This document shows, piece after piece, positions 1 to 8,128 of a stretch of DNA of 64,000 bases (position 1 is its first letter; each line of letters starts with the position of its first letter). Source of the DNA: Bacteroidales bacterium (lineage in GTDB: Bacteria; Bacteroidota; Bacteroidia; Bacteroidales; P3). The position numbers were made by a program, and so were the translations under genes. The stretch spans positions 45,795 to 109,794 of the forward strand of contig JAGCZH010000001.1 of the NCBI GenBank assembly GCA_017960475.1. The letters run 5' to 3'. The notes beneath the pieces are model-generated. The model saw only the letters and a program-made list of their open reading frames with translations, ran no database searches and was not told the origin of the DNA.

Positions 1-35
1 ATAGGGATAAATAAGGTGATTGGGAGGGATAATTA

Positions 36-2147
36 TCAATCCTCCTTCGTGGCGATAAGGAAATGGAATATGCTGCCTTTGCCGGCGGTACTCTCTGCCC
101 AAATACGGCAACCACGGATGGTGTTGTCGTCGTGTTTCTTGATGATGTAGCGGCACAGTATGAGACCGAAACCAGAGCCGTAGCCCTGCTGGCACGCCTG
201 TCTCGGCTTTTTGTCCGACCGGAACAGGTTCTCAAGATCATCAGGATTCATTCCGCTGCCGGTATCGGCGACAGAGAAGTGCAGGAAACGTTTGTCGTCC
301 GCCCAGGGCTCCACACCGACAGACACGGAGCCATTCTCAGTATGTTGGAGGGCGTTGTTGACCAGATTGCGCAGCATTATCTCCAACAGCTGACGGTCGC
401 CAGAGGCCACGCAAGCGTTGGTCTGGAACCGCAGCGCCACGGCATCGGGGTAAGGATTGTTGACACTCTGCTGCACGCTGTCGAAGACTTCCTGTACAGC
501 AATAGTGGAGAGCCGGAACTGAAGGCCGCTGGGGATGGAGAGATTTGTCCAATTCTTGATATTCTCGAAAGTACGTATCAGCTGTCCAGTGACCTCTCTC
601 TTGAGGGGGTCTGGCAGGTTCTCGTTCTGAAGATAGGAGACAAAAGGTGTTATATCGTGGCGCAAGACACTGAGACAAGTCTCGACGTTGGCTATACGTT
701 CCACATCTTTCCGTTTAGCCTCTTGCAACATGGCTGTCTCCTTTTGCAACGCCTTGGTTCTGCGACGCAACAAGAGGAGCGTCACCAGAAGAGCCACAGC
801 CAGAACGGCAAACAGCAGTGTGAATCGGAGCATAGTGGCACTTTCTCGATTTGCCTCGTCGAGTTGCCGTTGCAACAAGAAGTCAGCCTTCTCGTTTTGT
901 TTGATATAGTTCAGAAGATCCAACTCCTTTCGTGTCCAGTTTCTCACCTGATCTGACGATATGGCACAACCCGAGACAAGGAGACCCTCGTAAAGCATAG
1001 CCTCAAATTTCGGAGCCACAGAATGCTGTATGCTACCCTCCGCGGAGCCTCTGCCCATATCTGTTTGCACCGGCAGTTCTCTATCGATGATATCCAAGCC
1101 TTCGACAAAATAGTCGCACGCCAAGGCAGTGTCGCCGACGGCCATACTATAACGTCCCGTGGCGACCACAGCACCCAGGCGCTGATAGGGGTCGTCGTGG
1201 AGAAAAAACAACGATGTGGCCTCTCGCATAAAGGCTAGTGTTGTGTCGGCGACATCGCTGACATCAAACGAAAAAGCATTGCGCACATAATCGCATATCG
1301 CCTTGACCTCTTTAGCGTTGTCAATCCATGTGGAAGGTTTGATGTTTCTGCTCCAGAGCATGAAGCCAAAAAGCTGGTAGGTATTGGCGAGATGATAGGT
1401 GCTATAGCGGTCGCTGTTGTTGAGCAGCCGCAAGTTCTCCCCGCAATAATACAATGCTTTGGAAAGATACTCCGACTGCCGCAACGTGTCGGAGCAAAGA
1501 GCATAATAACCATAGGCTATGGCGTAGTTTAACGACATATCCTCGGCATAGTCGCAATAAAGCGAGCTGCGCCGCATCTCCATCTCCTCGACCAGCTCGG
1601 CCTGTTGATAGAGTGACTTGTTGCGGTAGTGGTAGTTAAGTGTCGTTGTGGCAATATAAAACTCACTTTTGGCAAGGTTGAAAAGCATTCCGTCGTCTTT
1701 GCCGTCGAGCAAACCTGATTGTTCGATGTCGTACAGTATGCGATAGCAACCGGCAATGTCGCAGTTTCGCTGCAACAGGCGGGCATCAAGAATATGAGCC
1801 AATACCTGCTCGACCTCTTTGTTGGGTGTGTTGCCGGCAAAAGAGAGAATTGAGTCTATGTAGACATGAACGGAGTCGTGTATCGATCTGTTGAAGAAAG
1901 AGGTGGCCAAGTTATTCCAAGCCCTAAGCCTTCCGTCGGCATAAGTGGGAAGGCTGTCGTCGATAAAGGCGATAGCCTTTCGCGCATATTCCTCGCTGAG
2001 GGCAGCGTCATTGAAACGGTTCTGGAACGAAGATTTATTAAGCGCATCGACGCGAGAACGCAGCAAAGCATCGATGTCTTCATGATGGGATGTGCATCCG
2101 ACCAATGCTCCCATCAGTATGGCTAGAATAAAAACACGTTGTTTCAA
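36..2147 (-). CDS. Lipoprotein-type sensor histidine kinase with TPR-like sensor region
   Basis: Probable envelope-bound sensor kinase, 703 residues. A lipoprotein signal ends at the lipobox LVGC (Cys18). About 400 residues of helical, tetratricopeptide-like sequence follow, then one membrane segment near residues 440-462, a short coiled coil, an H-box (LRHDITPF, His about 497), an N-box (LRNLVNNALQHT) and G-boxes (ADTGSGM, GYGSGFGL). The kinase core therefore looks intact. Bacteroidales kinases with this order carry DUF5112/DUF5113-type regions; that name is recalled, not tested. The start is a TTG: an in-frame TAA lies two codons upstream, and the first internal ATG would destroy the signal peptide. 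A CCTTTTAA-type tandem array abuts the start codon. No response regulator is visible, but the gene is at the window edge, so a partner may lie further left. Ligand unknown. Confidence 0.85.
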   Translation of the reverse strand: MKQRVFILAILMGALVGCTSHHEDIDALLRSRVDALNKSSFQNRFNDAALSEEYARKAIAFIDDSLPTYADGRLRAWNNLATSFFNRSIHDSVHVYIDSILSFAGNTPNKEVEQVLAHILDARLLQRNCDIAGCYRILYDIEQSGLLDGKDDGMLFNLAKSEFYIATTTLNYHYRNKSLYQQAELVEEMEMRRSSLYCDYAEDMSLNYAIAYGYYALCSDTLRQSEYLSKALYYCGENLRLLNNSDRYSTYHLANTYQLFGFMLWSRNIKPSTWIDNAKEVKAICDYVRNAFSFDVSDVADTTLAFMREATSLFFLHDDPYQRLGAVVATGRYSMAVGDTALACDYFVEGLDIIDRELPVQTDMGRGSAEGSIQHSVAPKFEAMLYEGLLVSGCAISSDQVRNWTRKELDLLNYIKQNEKADFLLQRQLDEANRESATMLRFTLLFAVLAVALLVTLLLLRRRTKALQKETAMLQEAKRKDVERIANVETCLSVLRHDITPFVSYLQNENLPDPLKREVTGQLIRTFENIKNWTNLSIPSGLQFRLSTIAVQEVFDSVQQSVNNPYPDAVALRFQTNACVASGDRQLLEIMLRNLVNNALQHTENGSVSVGVEPWADDKRFLHFSVADTGSGMNPDDLENLFRSDKKPRQACQQGYGSGFGLILCRYIIKKHDDNTIRGCRIWAESTAGKGSIFHFLIATKED

Positions 2148-2203
2148 GGATTAAAAGGATAAAAAGGATAAAAAGGTTAAAAGGGTTTAAAAGGTTTGAA
2201 ATG
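2148..2203 (-). repeat. Short tandem array 5' of the sensor kinase gene
   Basis: On the gene's own strand this is a run of degenerate 8-11 bp units of the type CCTTTTAA / CCTTTTTAT, ending right at the TTG start codon. Similar arrays lie 5' of four other genes in the window (about 13286, 26072, 36917 and 50078), in the same orientation relative to the gene. Confidence 0.85.
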
Positions 2204-2254
2204 GTACAAGCTCCGGTGGAGCGCGTAGAGCTGATTTGTGAGTGGATGAAAAAA

Positions 2255-2377
2255 GTGGAGTAAAAATGGGAGTTAAAATGGGAGTTAAAAAATGGACAAA
2301 TGAATATGTATTGTCCTGCGCGCAGCGCATAACTTCCTTTTTAACTTCCATCGAAGATTAACTTCCTTTTATTTTCC
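2255..2377. repeat. Composite hairpin repeat, copy A
   Basis: Three left-arm units (GGGAGTTAAAAT type) are followed by a small palindromic core, GGACAAAT...ATTGTCC, then a GC knot (TGCGCGCAGCGC) and a right arm of AACTTCC-T-run units that are the reverse complement of the left units. The element can therefore fold into a long imperfect hairpin. Copies B, C and D are near 26183, 43682 and 43875. It is followed by AATTGAAAATT-type low-complexity DNA to about 2417. Confidence 0.9.
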
Positions 2378-2450
2378 ATTGTTTTGAATTTTCAATTCTC
2401 AATTTTCAATTTTAACAAAGGGGTTCGTTGCACTTGGAGTGGTATATTGC

Positions 2451-2484
2451 AAAAAGAACTCGACAGATTGTCTGTCGAGTTCTT
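2451..2484 (-). terminator. Rho-independent terminator of tRNA-Cys
   Basis: A perfect 14-bp stem (2454-2467 with 2471-2484) and a 3-nt loop. Read on the - strand it runs into five T residues. It lies 8 bases past the tRNA 3' end, so it very likely ends the tRNA transcript. Confidence 0.9.
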
Positions 2485-2492
2485 ACTCTTAG

Positions 2493-2563
2493 AGGTCGCT
2501 TCCGGATTTGAACCGGAGTAGCAGGTTTTGCAGACCTGTGCCTAGCCCCTCGGCCAAACGACC
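2493..2563 (-). tRNA. tRNA-Cys (anticodon GCA)
   Basis: Cloverleaf read by eye: acceptor stem GGTCGTT with AGCGACC, anticodon stem CAGGT/ACCTG around the loop CTGCAAA (anticodon GCA), and a T arm with GGTTCAAATCC. The discriminator base is U, as is usual for tRNA-Cys. No CCA is encoded. About 71 nt. Confidence 0.95.
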
Positions 2564-2754
2564 TTTTGTCCGAAAAAGACTTTGCAAAAGTACTAACAAT
2601 TTCGATAATGGCAAAATTTTTCTCCCAAATATTTTCTTTACAATTTATACAGCATTAAAAATCATTACTATACAAATATACATACACTATATTTATTTAC
2701 AAATAAACAATGTAAAAAAATTATGATTGTATGCAATTAATAAAATTTTCGGTG

Positions 2755-2762
2755 TATTTTTG
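2755..2762 (+). promoter_or_regulatory. -7 element of the trmH-family gene, possibly leaderless
   Basis: TATTTTTG fits the Bacteroidetes -7 consensus TAnnTTTG. It ends only 5 bases before the ATG at 2768, so transcription should begin at or next to the start codon. No clear TTTG -33 element is seen. Confidence 0.5.
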
Positions 2763-2767
2763 CAAAC

Positions 2768-3580
2768 ATGAAGACAATACATATCGACAGGATTGACTCT
2801 CCGGAACTTAATGTATACACGCAACTTACCGAAGCGCAGTTGCGCAACAGGCTTGAACCCGAAAAAGGCATTTTCATCGCCGAAAGCCTGAAAGTGGCGC
2901 GCATCGCATTGGAAAAAGGACTGGAGCCCGTCTCTTTTCTTGCCGAGAGGAAATATGTCGACGAGCAGATTATCCCTCTTTTTGGAGATAAATACGACAT
3001 ACCGGTATACACCGGCGAGCGAAGTCTGCTGTCGAAACTCACCGGCTATGAGCTGACACGAGGTTTTCTTTGTGCCATGAAACGTCCCACATTGCCCTCT
3101 GTCGAGGAGGTTTGTCGCAACAAAAGCCGTATCGCAGTCCTCGACAATGTGGTAAATTCGACAAATACCGGCGCAATATTCCGTGCCGCCACCGCATTAG
3201 GTATCGAGGGGCTTCTCCTCTCCCCCACTTGCTGCGATCCTTTGAACCGTCGCAGTGTGCGAGTGAGTATGGGGACGGTATTCCAGATGCCCTGGACCTA
3301 TATTGAGAATTGGGACGACATTGGCGCGCAGCGGTTACGCGACCTGGGATTCAGCAGCGTTGCCTTAGCCTTGAGTCCCGACGCTGTCGCCATCGACGAC
3401 AAAACACTCATGTCCCTCGAACGCATAGCTTTGGTTCTTGGCACCGAAGGTGACGGCCTGCCGGAAAAAACTCTGGAAGCGTGCGACTATGTCGCCATGA
3501 TACCCATGCAACAAGGTGTCGACTCACTCAATGTCGCCGCCGCTGCCGCTGTGGCTTTCTGGCAACTGCGGAAGAGGTGA
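2768..3580 (+). CDS. TrmH/SpoU-family RNA 2'-O-methyltransferase
   Basis: A 270-residue SPOUT-class RNA methyltransferase. The N-terminal third resembles the substrate-binding domain of RlmB/YsgA-like enzymes. The catalytic part shows motif 1 (NVVNSTNTGAIFRAATALG), motif 2 (LVLGTEGDGLP) and motif 3 (GVDSLNVAAAAAVAFWQL), which build the knotted SAM site. The target is a ribose in rRNA or tRNA, but the exact nucleotide cannot be read from sequence. It stands alone on the + strand, with tRNA-Cys upstream on the other strand and the S46 peptidase converging on it. A strong bidirectional terminator separates the converging genes. Confidence 0.9.
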   Translation: MKTIHIDRIDSPELNVYTQLTEAQLRNRLEPEKGIFIAESLKVARIALEKGLEPVSFLAERKYVDEQIIPLFGDKYDIPVYTGERSLLSKLTGYELTRGFLCAMKRPTLPSVEEVCRNKSRIAVLDNVVNSTNTGAIFRAATALGIEGLLLSPTCCDPLNRRSVRVSMGTVFQMPWTYIENWDDIGAQRLRDLGFSSVALALSPDAVAIDDKTLMSLERIALVLGTEGDGLPEKTLEACDYVAMIPMQQGVDSLNVAAAAAVAFWQLRKR

Positions 3581-3610
3581 TGAAGAGTGCGACGACCTTG
3601 CGCGTGACGG

Positions 3611-3636
3611 TTATGAGTCCGCTATGAGTCCGCTAA
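3611..3636. repeat. Two TAGCGGACTCA-type units
   Basis: ATGAGTCCGCT occurs twice in tandem. The reverse complement, three units of TAGCGGACYCA, is found at 40783-40814, so this is a small dispersed repeat family in intergenic DNA. Confidence 0.7.
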
Positions 3637-3652
3637 AGGTTGGTTTTTGAAC

Positions 3653-3698
3653 AAAAAAAGCGGGGCAATGTCTACCTTGACAAAGCCCCGCTTTTTTT
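3653..3698. terminator. Bidirectional terminator between trmH-like gene and S46 peptidase
   Basis: Seven A residues, stem GCGGGGC (3660-3666), an 18-nt loop, GCCCCGC (3685-3691), then seven T residues. The symmetry lets it stop transcripts arriving from both sides. Confidence 0.9.
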
Positions 3699-3716
3699 GT
3701 AATGCTTTAGAGGTGG

Positions 3717-5885
3717 TTATTTCACGATAACCATCTCGTCGATAAGATTCTTGGCACCGGCATATTTGTCGATGACAAAGAGCATGTAGCGCGAATCCAG
3801 ACAGATGCAACGCTGCAGGTTCTCCTCGAAATCTATGTCACCCGACATAGCCTCGCTGTTGCCGTCAAAGGCAAGACCAATAAGGTTGCCCTCAGCGTCG
3901 AGGACAGGACTACCGCTGTTGCCACCGGTGATGTCGTTGTTGGTGACAAAGCAGGTGACCAGCTCTCCCTTGCTATTGGCATACGGGCCAAAGTCACGGG
4001 CGGCATAGAGATTCTTCAAGCGTTCGGGAACAATAAACTCGCTGTTGTTGGGATCCTCTTTCTCCATAACGCCCTTCAGTGTGGTGTAGTAGCTGTAAGA
4101 GACAGCATCCTTGGGGTCATAAGCCTTAACGTTGCCGTAGGTGAGGCGGATGGTGGAGTTGGCGTCGGGGCTCATAAGCTTGACGTTCTTGTTGATTTGG
4201 AGAATACCGTCGGTGAAGTTTCTGATACCACGTTTGAGACCGTCGGTGGTTTCTTTTGGCACCATGCTGCTAATCTCAACATATTTCTGGTAAATCTCGT
4301 TTCCGATCATGAAGATAGGATCCTTCTCAAGTTTCTTGGCATCGGGTTTTTCAAGGAACTTCATGCAGCTTTCCTCGGTGCCGAAAACAGACTTTTTAAA
4401 GAGGTCCTCGACATAGCGGGTGAAGTCACCCTTGTATTTTCTGTCGGCGTTGACAAGGAATTCGGGCATGAAACGCATATCCATGTTCTTATACACATAT
4501 TCGAAGAGTGCGGCCATCAGAAGCTTTTCTGTGTTAGCGTCATAGTCTTTGTAGAACTCCTCGCAGTTTGCCCTGATAGCGTCCATAAGATCGTCGTGAG
4601 AGTCACCGTCGGGGCCCAATGCAAGCTGCAAGGTGCGTCCAACGCGGAAAGTCTGCCATGGCAGCTCGGGGCCCGAGATAAGACCTTCGATGATATAGGA
4701 GCTTGCAGCCTGGTATGGGGCGCGGTCGGCATAACCTTTCTTTATGAGAGGGAGAGCCTCGGCATATTTCGGGTCTTTGTCCTTGGCCCATGACTTATAG
4801 ATTGACTCAATCTCTTTCTTAATACCCATGGTGTTGAGATTCTTCAAGGCTTTGTTCTGCTCGTTGCTGTATTTCCAGTAGTTGGAGCAGCTTGCATACT
4901 TGGAGGCATATTTGATCTTGATTTCCTGGCTTGAAGCCATCTGCTCACGAAGGATGTTGATTTTCACTGTGCGGATCTCATAGCGTAGTTTGTTGGTGAT
5001 GTTCATGGTTTCCTCGAGACCATAGCTGGTAAGGAAATGGTTGGTTGTTCCCGGGAATCCCATAACCATAGCGAAATCGCCGTCTTTCAGCTCACGATTG
5101 CTGACAGGGAGGAAATGTTTGGGTTTGAGAGGGATGTTGGATTCCGCGTAATCAGCCGGATCACCATTGGGAGCAGTATAGATACGGAACATTGAGAAGT
5201 CGCAAGTGTGACGAGGCCACGACCAGTTGTCGGTGTCGCCGCCGAATTTGCCCATTGACGAAGGAGGTGCTCCAACGAGACGGACATCCCTGTAAATGGT
5301 ATGGACAAAAAGGAAGTACTGGTTGTCGTTGAACATGGGTTTTACCATAGCGTCGTAGATGGTACCATCGGAAGCCTTTTTGGCAATACGGTCACACACC
5401 TCTTTTACGGCGCGGGCACGCTCCGACTCGCTCATGTCGTCGCTCAGAGCCGACAAAACCTCCTCGGTGACATCCTCCATACGGTGCAGGATTGAGGCGG
5501 TAAGACCCGGATTGGGCAGTTCCTCTTCCTTGCTATATGCCCAGAAACCGTCACGCAGATAGTCATGCTCAACAGTGGAATGCTGCTGAAGATTGCCATA
5601 ACCACAGTGGTGGTTGGTCGAGATCAGACCCTGGTCGGAGATAATCTCACCTGTGCAGAAATGCCAGAAAGGAGACCCTTCGTTGCCAAGACCGACAATG
5701 GCGTCTTTGAGACAGCTCTGATTTACGCTATAGATGTCTTCAGCCGTCAATTTAAAACCAGCTTTCTGCATGTCAGCATAGTTTTTGCCAATGAGCGAGA
5801 GAAGCCACATACCCTCATCGGCCTTTACAACACCCGGCAAAGCCATGAGCATAGCCAGGGACAATACAAATGTTTTGATTTTCAT
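3717..5885 (-). CDS. S46 family dipeptidyl peptidase, DPP7-like
   Basis: A periplasmic serine exopeptidase of 722 residues, the usual size for DPP7/DPP11, which release dipeptides from oligopeptide N termini. A Sec signal peptide (about residues 1-22, ending VKA) precedes a chymotrypsin-type fold. Catalytic landmarks are the His motif TNHHCGY (about 90-96), DTDNWSWPRH (Asp region, about 225) and GGNSGSP with Ser657. The position 18 residues after the nucleophile separates Gly (DPP7, hydrophobic P1) from Arg/Ser (DPP11, acidic P1) in published comparisons; here it is Gly (FDGN), favouring DPP7-type specificity. A promoter-like sequence lies at 5937-5969. Peptide-fermenting Bacteroidales typically carry such enzymes. 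Confidence 0.93.
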   Translation of the reverse strand: MKIKTFVLSLAMLMALPGVVKADEGMWLLSLIGKNYADMQKAGFKLTAEDIYSVNQSCLKDAIVGLGNEGSPFWHFCTGEIISDQGLISTNHHCGYGNLQQHSTVEHDYLRDGFWAYSKEEELPNPGLTASILHRMEDVTEEVLSALSDDMSESERARAVKEVCDRIAKKASDGTIYDAMVKPMFNDNQYFLFVHTIYRDVRLVGAPPSSMGKFGGDTDNWSWPRHTCDFSMFRIYTAPNGDPADYAESNIPLKPKHFLPVSNRELKDGDFAMVMGFPGTTNHFLTSYGLEETMNITNKLRYEIRTVKINILREQMASSQEIKIKYASKYASCSNYWKYSNEQNKALKNLNTMGIKKEIESIYKSWAKDKDPKYAEALPLIKKGYADRAPYQAASSYIIEGLISGPELPWQTFRVGRTLQLALGPDGDSHDDLMDAIRANCEEFYKDYDANTEKLLMAALFEYVYKNMDMRFMPEFLVNADRKYKGDFTRYVEDLFKKSVFGTEESCMKFLEKPDAKKLEKDPIFMIGNEIYQKYVEISSMVPKETTDGLKRGIRNFTDGILQINKNVKLMSPDANSTIRLTYGNVKAYDPKDAVSYSYYTTLKGVMEKEDPNNSEFIVPERLKNLYAARDFGPYANSKGELVTCFVTNNDITGGNSGSPVLDAEGNLIGLAFDGNSEAMSGDIDFEENLQRCICLDSRYMLFVIDKYAGAKNLIDEMVIVK

Positions 5886-5936
5886 TTTAGATATTATTAT
5901 TGATTAATTGATTAAATTACAAGAAAATACAAGAAG

Positions 5937-5969
5937 TATCAAAGATTATATCTTTTGCAAATTTACAAA
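5937..5969 (-). promoter_or_regulatory. Candidate promoter of the S46 peptidase gene
   Basis: On the - strand, TTTG, an 18-bp spacer and AATCTTTG, close to TTTG-N19-TAnnTTTG but with one mismatch in the -7 box. An A/T-rich leader of about 50 bases follows before the ATG. Confidence 0.5.
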
Positions 5970-6289
5970 AAAAAAGCAATTCACAATCCATGGGGCGCCA
6001 AAAAGAAAACAACATGCAATTTTTTCCATCTCAAAAAAAGTTATCAACAGCATTCAAACAGGTGAAACAACATGGAAACACATCACACCTTGAACCAAAA
6101 CAATCAAAGTAAATAACTGTATTCATGTATTTTAAGTATAGATAAAAATTTTTGAAACCAAACAGATACAAGTGACGTATAAAAGGGTGCAAAAGGGTTT
6201 TATTGGAAAGTTAAAACTTTTTTTGGAAAAAAATAACAATTTCTGGAATATAATTTATATCTTTACACTTCGAAACAAAATAGGCAAAA
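5970..6289. other. A/T-rich intergenic region upstream of mraZ
   Basis: No credible gene is seen. TATCTTTA near 6258 resembles a -7 box and would give a leader of about 25 bases for mraZ, but no well-spaced TTTG accompanies it. The rest is A/T-rich without clear repeats. Confidence 0.4.
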
Positions 6290-6751
6290 ATGTCGTTATT
6301 ACTTGGTATAGAGTATTGTAAGCTTGACAGCAATGGTCGTTTCAAGCTCCCAATTGCGATAAAAAAGCAATTGGAGGGGAGCGACTGTCGTTTTGTCATC
6401 CGGCCAAGTATCTATGCCGAGTGTTTGGAACTATGGCCATACGCAAGTTTTGAAGCGGAGATAGCTCAATTGCAGAAAGAACTGAACCCCTACTCAATCG
6501 AAGACCGCAAAATGCTTCGTGTACTCAGCGCCGGCAACATCGTTGAAATGGACACCAACGATCGTTTGCTGATTCCTGGCGAACAACGAGCACAAATCAA
6601 GAACGCAAAAGACTTGGTACTCCTTTCCACCGGCCATTTCATGGAAATCTGGGACTACGACACCTACAGCCGCATGAATAGCGAAACCAACGACTATGCC
6701 GTCAAGGTCGACGAAAGATTAGGGAGGAAAGTCAATGCAACAGAGCAATGA
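6290..6751 (+). CDS. mraZ: Division/cell-wall cluster regulator MraZ
   Basis: A 153-residue protein with two SpoVT-AbrB-type swapped-hairpin domains (about residues 5-50 and 78-125; KLDSNGRFKLP and EMDTNDRLLIP are the paired core motifs). MraZ forms rings, binds repeats upstream of its own gene and represses the dcw cluster in species where it was studied. Its position as first gene of the cluster is standard. The 3' end overlaps rsmH by 17 bases, which suggests translational coupling. The C-terminal tail is slightly longer than in Proteobacteria, as in other Bacteroidetes. Confidence 0.95.
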   Translation: MSLLLGIEYCKLDSNGRFKLPIAIKKQLEGSDCRFVIRPSIYAECLELWPYASFEAEIAQLQKELNPYSIEDRKMLRVLSAGNIVEMDTNDRLLIPGEQRAQIKNAKDLVLLSTGHFMEIWDYDTYSRMNSETNDYAVKVDERLGRKVNATEQ

Positions 6752-7676
6752 GAAATACCACATCCCTGTAATGCTCCATGAATGCATGGAGGCCTTGGAT
6801 ATACACCCTGACGGAGTGTATGTCGATGTCACTTTTGGCGGTGGCGGACATTCCCGCGCCATACTCGACCTCCTTGGTGACAACGGCCGTCTTTTCGCTT
6901 TCGATCGCGACAGCGATGCCATAGCCAACATCCCCGACGACACTCGCTTCTGCCTGATACAAGAGAACTTCAAACATCTCAAAAATTTCCTTCGCCTTCA
7001 TGGTGTGAGAAAAATAGACGGGTTACTCGCCGACCTTGGCATTTCAAGCCATCAAATAGACGTCGCGGAACGCGGTTTCTCAACACGCCTGGATGGCCCT
7101 CTCGACCTGAGAATGGACCGCCGCGAGGAGACAACGGCAGCCGACATTGTGAACAACGCCTCGACAGAAGAGCTGCAGAACATCTTATGGCTATACGGTG
7201 AGCTGCCAAACGCCAACATACTGGCTCGCGACATTGTGTCGGCACGCTCGCTGGAGCCCATAACAACGACATCGCAGCTATGCAACGCCATAAGCAGGCA
7301 TCTGCCACACAATCGCCAAAACAAAGCTCTGGCAATGGTGTTCCAAGCCCTGCGCATCTATGTAAACGGGGAACTTGAGGCTCTGAGACAGATGTTGACG
7401 CAAGCCACCGAAATCCTAAATCCAGGTGGCAGAATATGCGTCATGTCGTACCATTCTCTCGAAGACCGCCTAGTGAAGAACTTTTTCAGATGCGGCAACT
7501 TCGAGGGCAAGCAAGAAAAAGACTTCTATGGCAACCTTATAGCACCCCTGAAGCCTGTGAGAAACAAACCAACAACAGCATCGCAGGAGGAATTGGAGAC
7601 AAACAACAGGTCGCGCAGCGCAAAGCTGAGAGTCGCCGAGAAACCCATCGATAAAACGGACGAAAAGGAGGATTGA
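6735..7676 (+). CDS. rsmH: 16S rRNA (cytosine1402-N4)-methyltransferase RsmH
   Basis: A 313-residue SAM-dependent methyltransferase (old name MraW) that methylates N4 of C1402 in 16S rRNA. The start MQQSNEKYHIPVMLHE is the normal family N terminus. The SAM motif VDVTFGGGGHSRAIL lies at about residues 29-43. ADLGISSHQID and the C-terminal SYHSLEDRLVKNFF motif are also present. Second gene of the dcw cluster, overlapping mraZ and followed at once by the ftsL-like gene. Confidence 0.96.
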   Translation: MQQSNEKYHIPVMLHECMEALDIHPDGVYVDVTFGGGGHSRAILDLLGDNGRLFAFDRDSDAIANIPDDTRFCLIQENFKHLKNFLRLHGVRKIDGLLADLGISSHQIDVAERGFSTRLDGPLDLRMDRREETTAADIVNNASTEELQNILWLYGELPNANILARDIVSARSLEPITTTSQLCNAISRHLPHNRQNKALAMVFQALRIYVNGELEALRQMLTQATEILNPGGRICVMSYHSLEDRLVKNFFRCGNFEGKQEKDFYGNLIAPLKPVRNKPTTASQEELETNNRSRSAKLRVAEKPIDKTDEKED

Positions 7677-7678
7677 CA

Positions 7679-8014
7679 ATGTCGGAGAAAAGCAACAACA
7701 AAAAAGGCCGACTGGCAAAAATCCTCGGTGGCGATGTGCTGGAATCACAGGCTGTGCTGAAGCAAATACCGCTAATGCTAGTCATCGTGGGCATGTGCTT
7801 GATAACCGTGGGAGTACGCTATCGTGTGGAAAGTCTCAACAAAGAGAAAAACAAATTGGCTAAAAACGTCAGCTATATGCGAGAGCGACGAGTGCAGATG
7901 CAGAAGAGATACCAAGAGTCGATCAGAATCTCGAGAATAGACCAAGAGCTGGACACACTGAAAGTAGGACTTGGCGGAGGACCACCCTTTGAAATAAAAG
8001 TCACCGACAATTAA
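7679..8014 (+). CDS. ftsL: FtsL-like divisome protein
   Basis: A small bitopic protein of 111 residues in the ftsL slot of the cluster. A basic cytoplasmic tail is followed by one membrane helix (IPLMLVIVGMCLITVGV, about residues 36-52) and a charged, coiled-coil-like periplasmic segment rich in K, E and R. Sequence conservation in this family is poor, so the call rests on topology, size and position between rsmH and ftsI. The ATG at 7679 is preferred over an upstream TTG at 7673, because AGGAGG (7666-7671) sits 7 bases before it. A Shine-Dalgarno this strong is unusual in Bacteroidota. FtsL is expected to join the FtsQ/DivIC complex and activate FtsW-FtsI. Confidence 0.85.
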   Translation: MSEKSNNKKGRLAKILGGDVLESQAVLKQIPLMLVIVGMCLITVGVRYRVESLNKEKNKLAKNVSYMRERRVQMQKRYQESIRISRIDQELDTLKVGLGGGPPFEIKVTDN

Positions 8015-8128
8015 AAATAACAATTAATAAATAATATAATCATTTATATAAGCCGTTGAACATTTCCATAATATAACCACATTGAGCCTTAGCGGCTCAT
8101 TCGATTGAATCTCAAAATCAAAACAACA

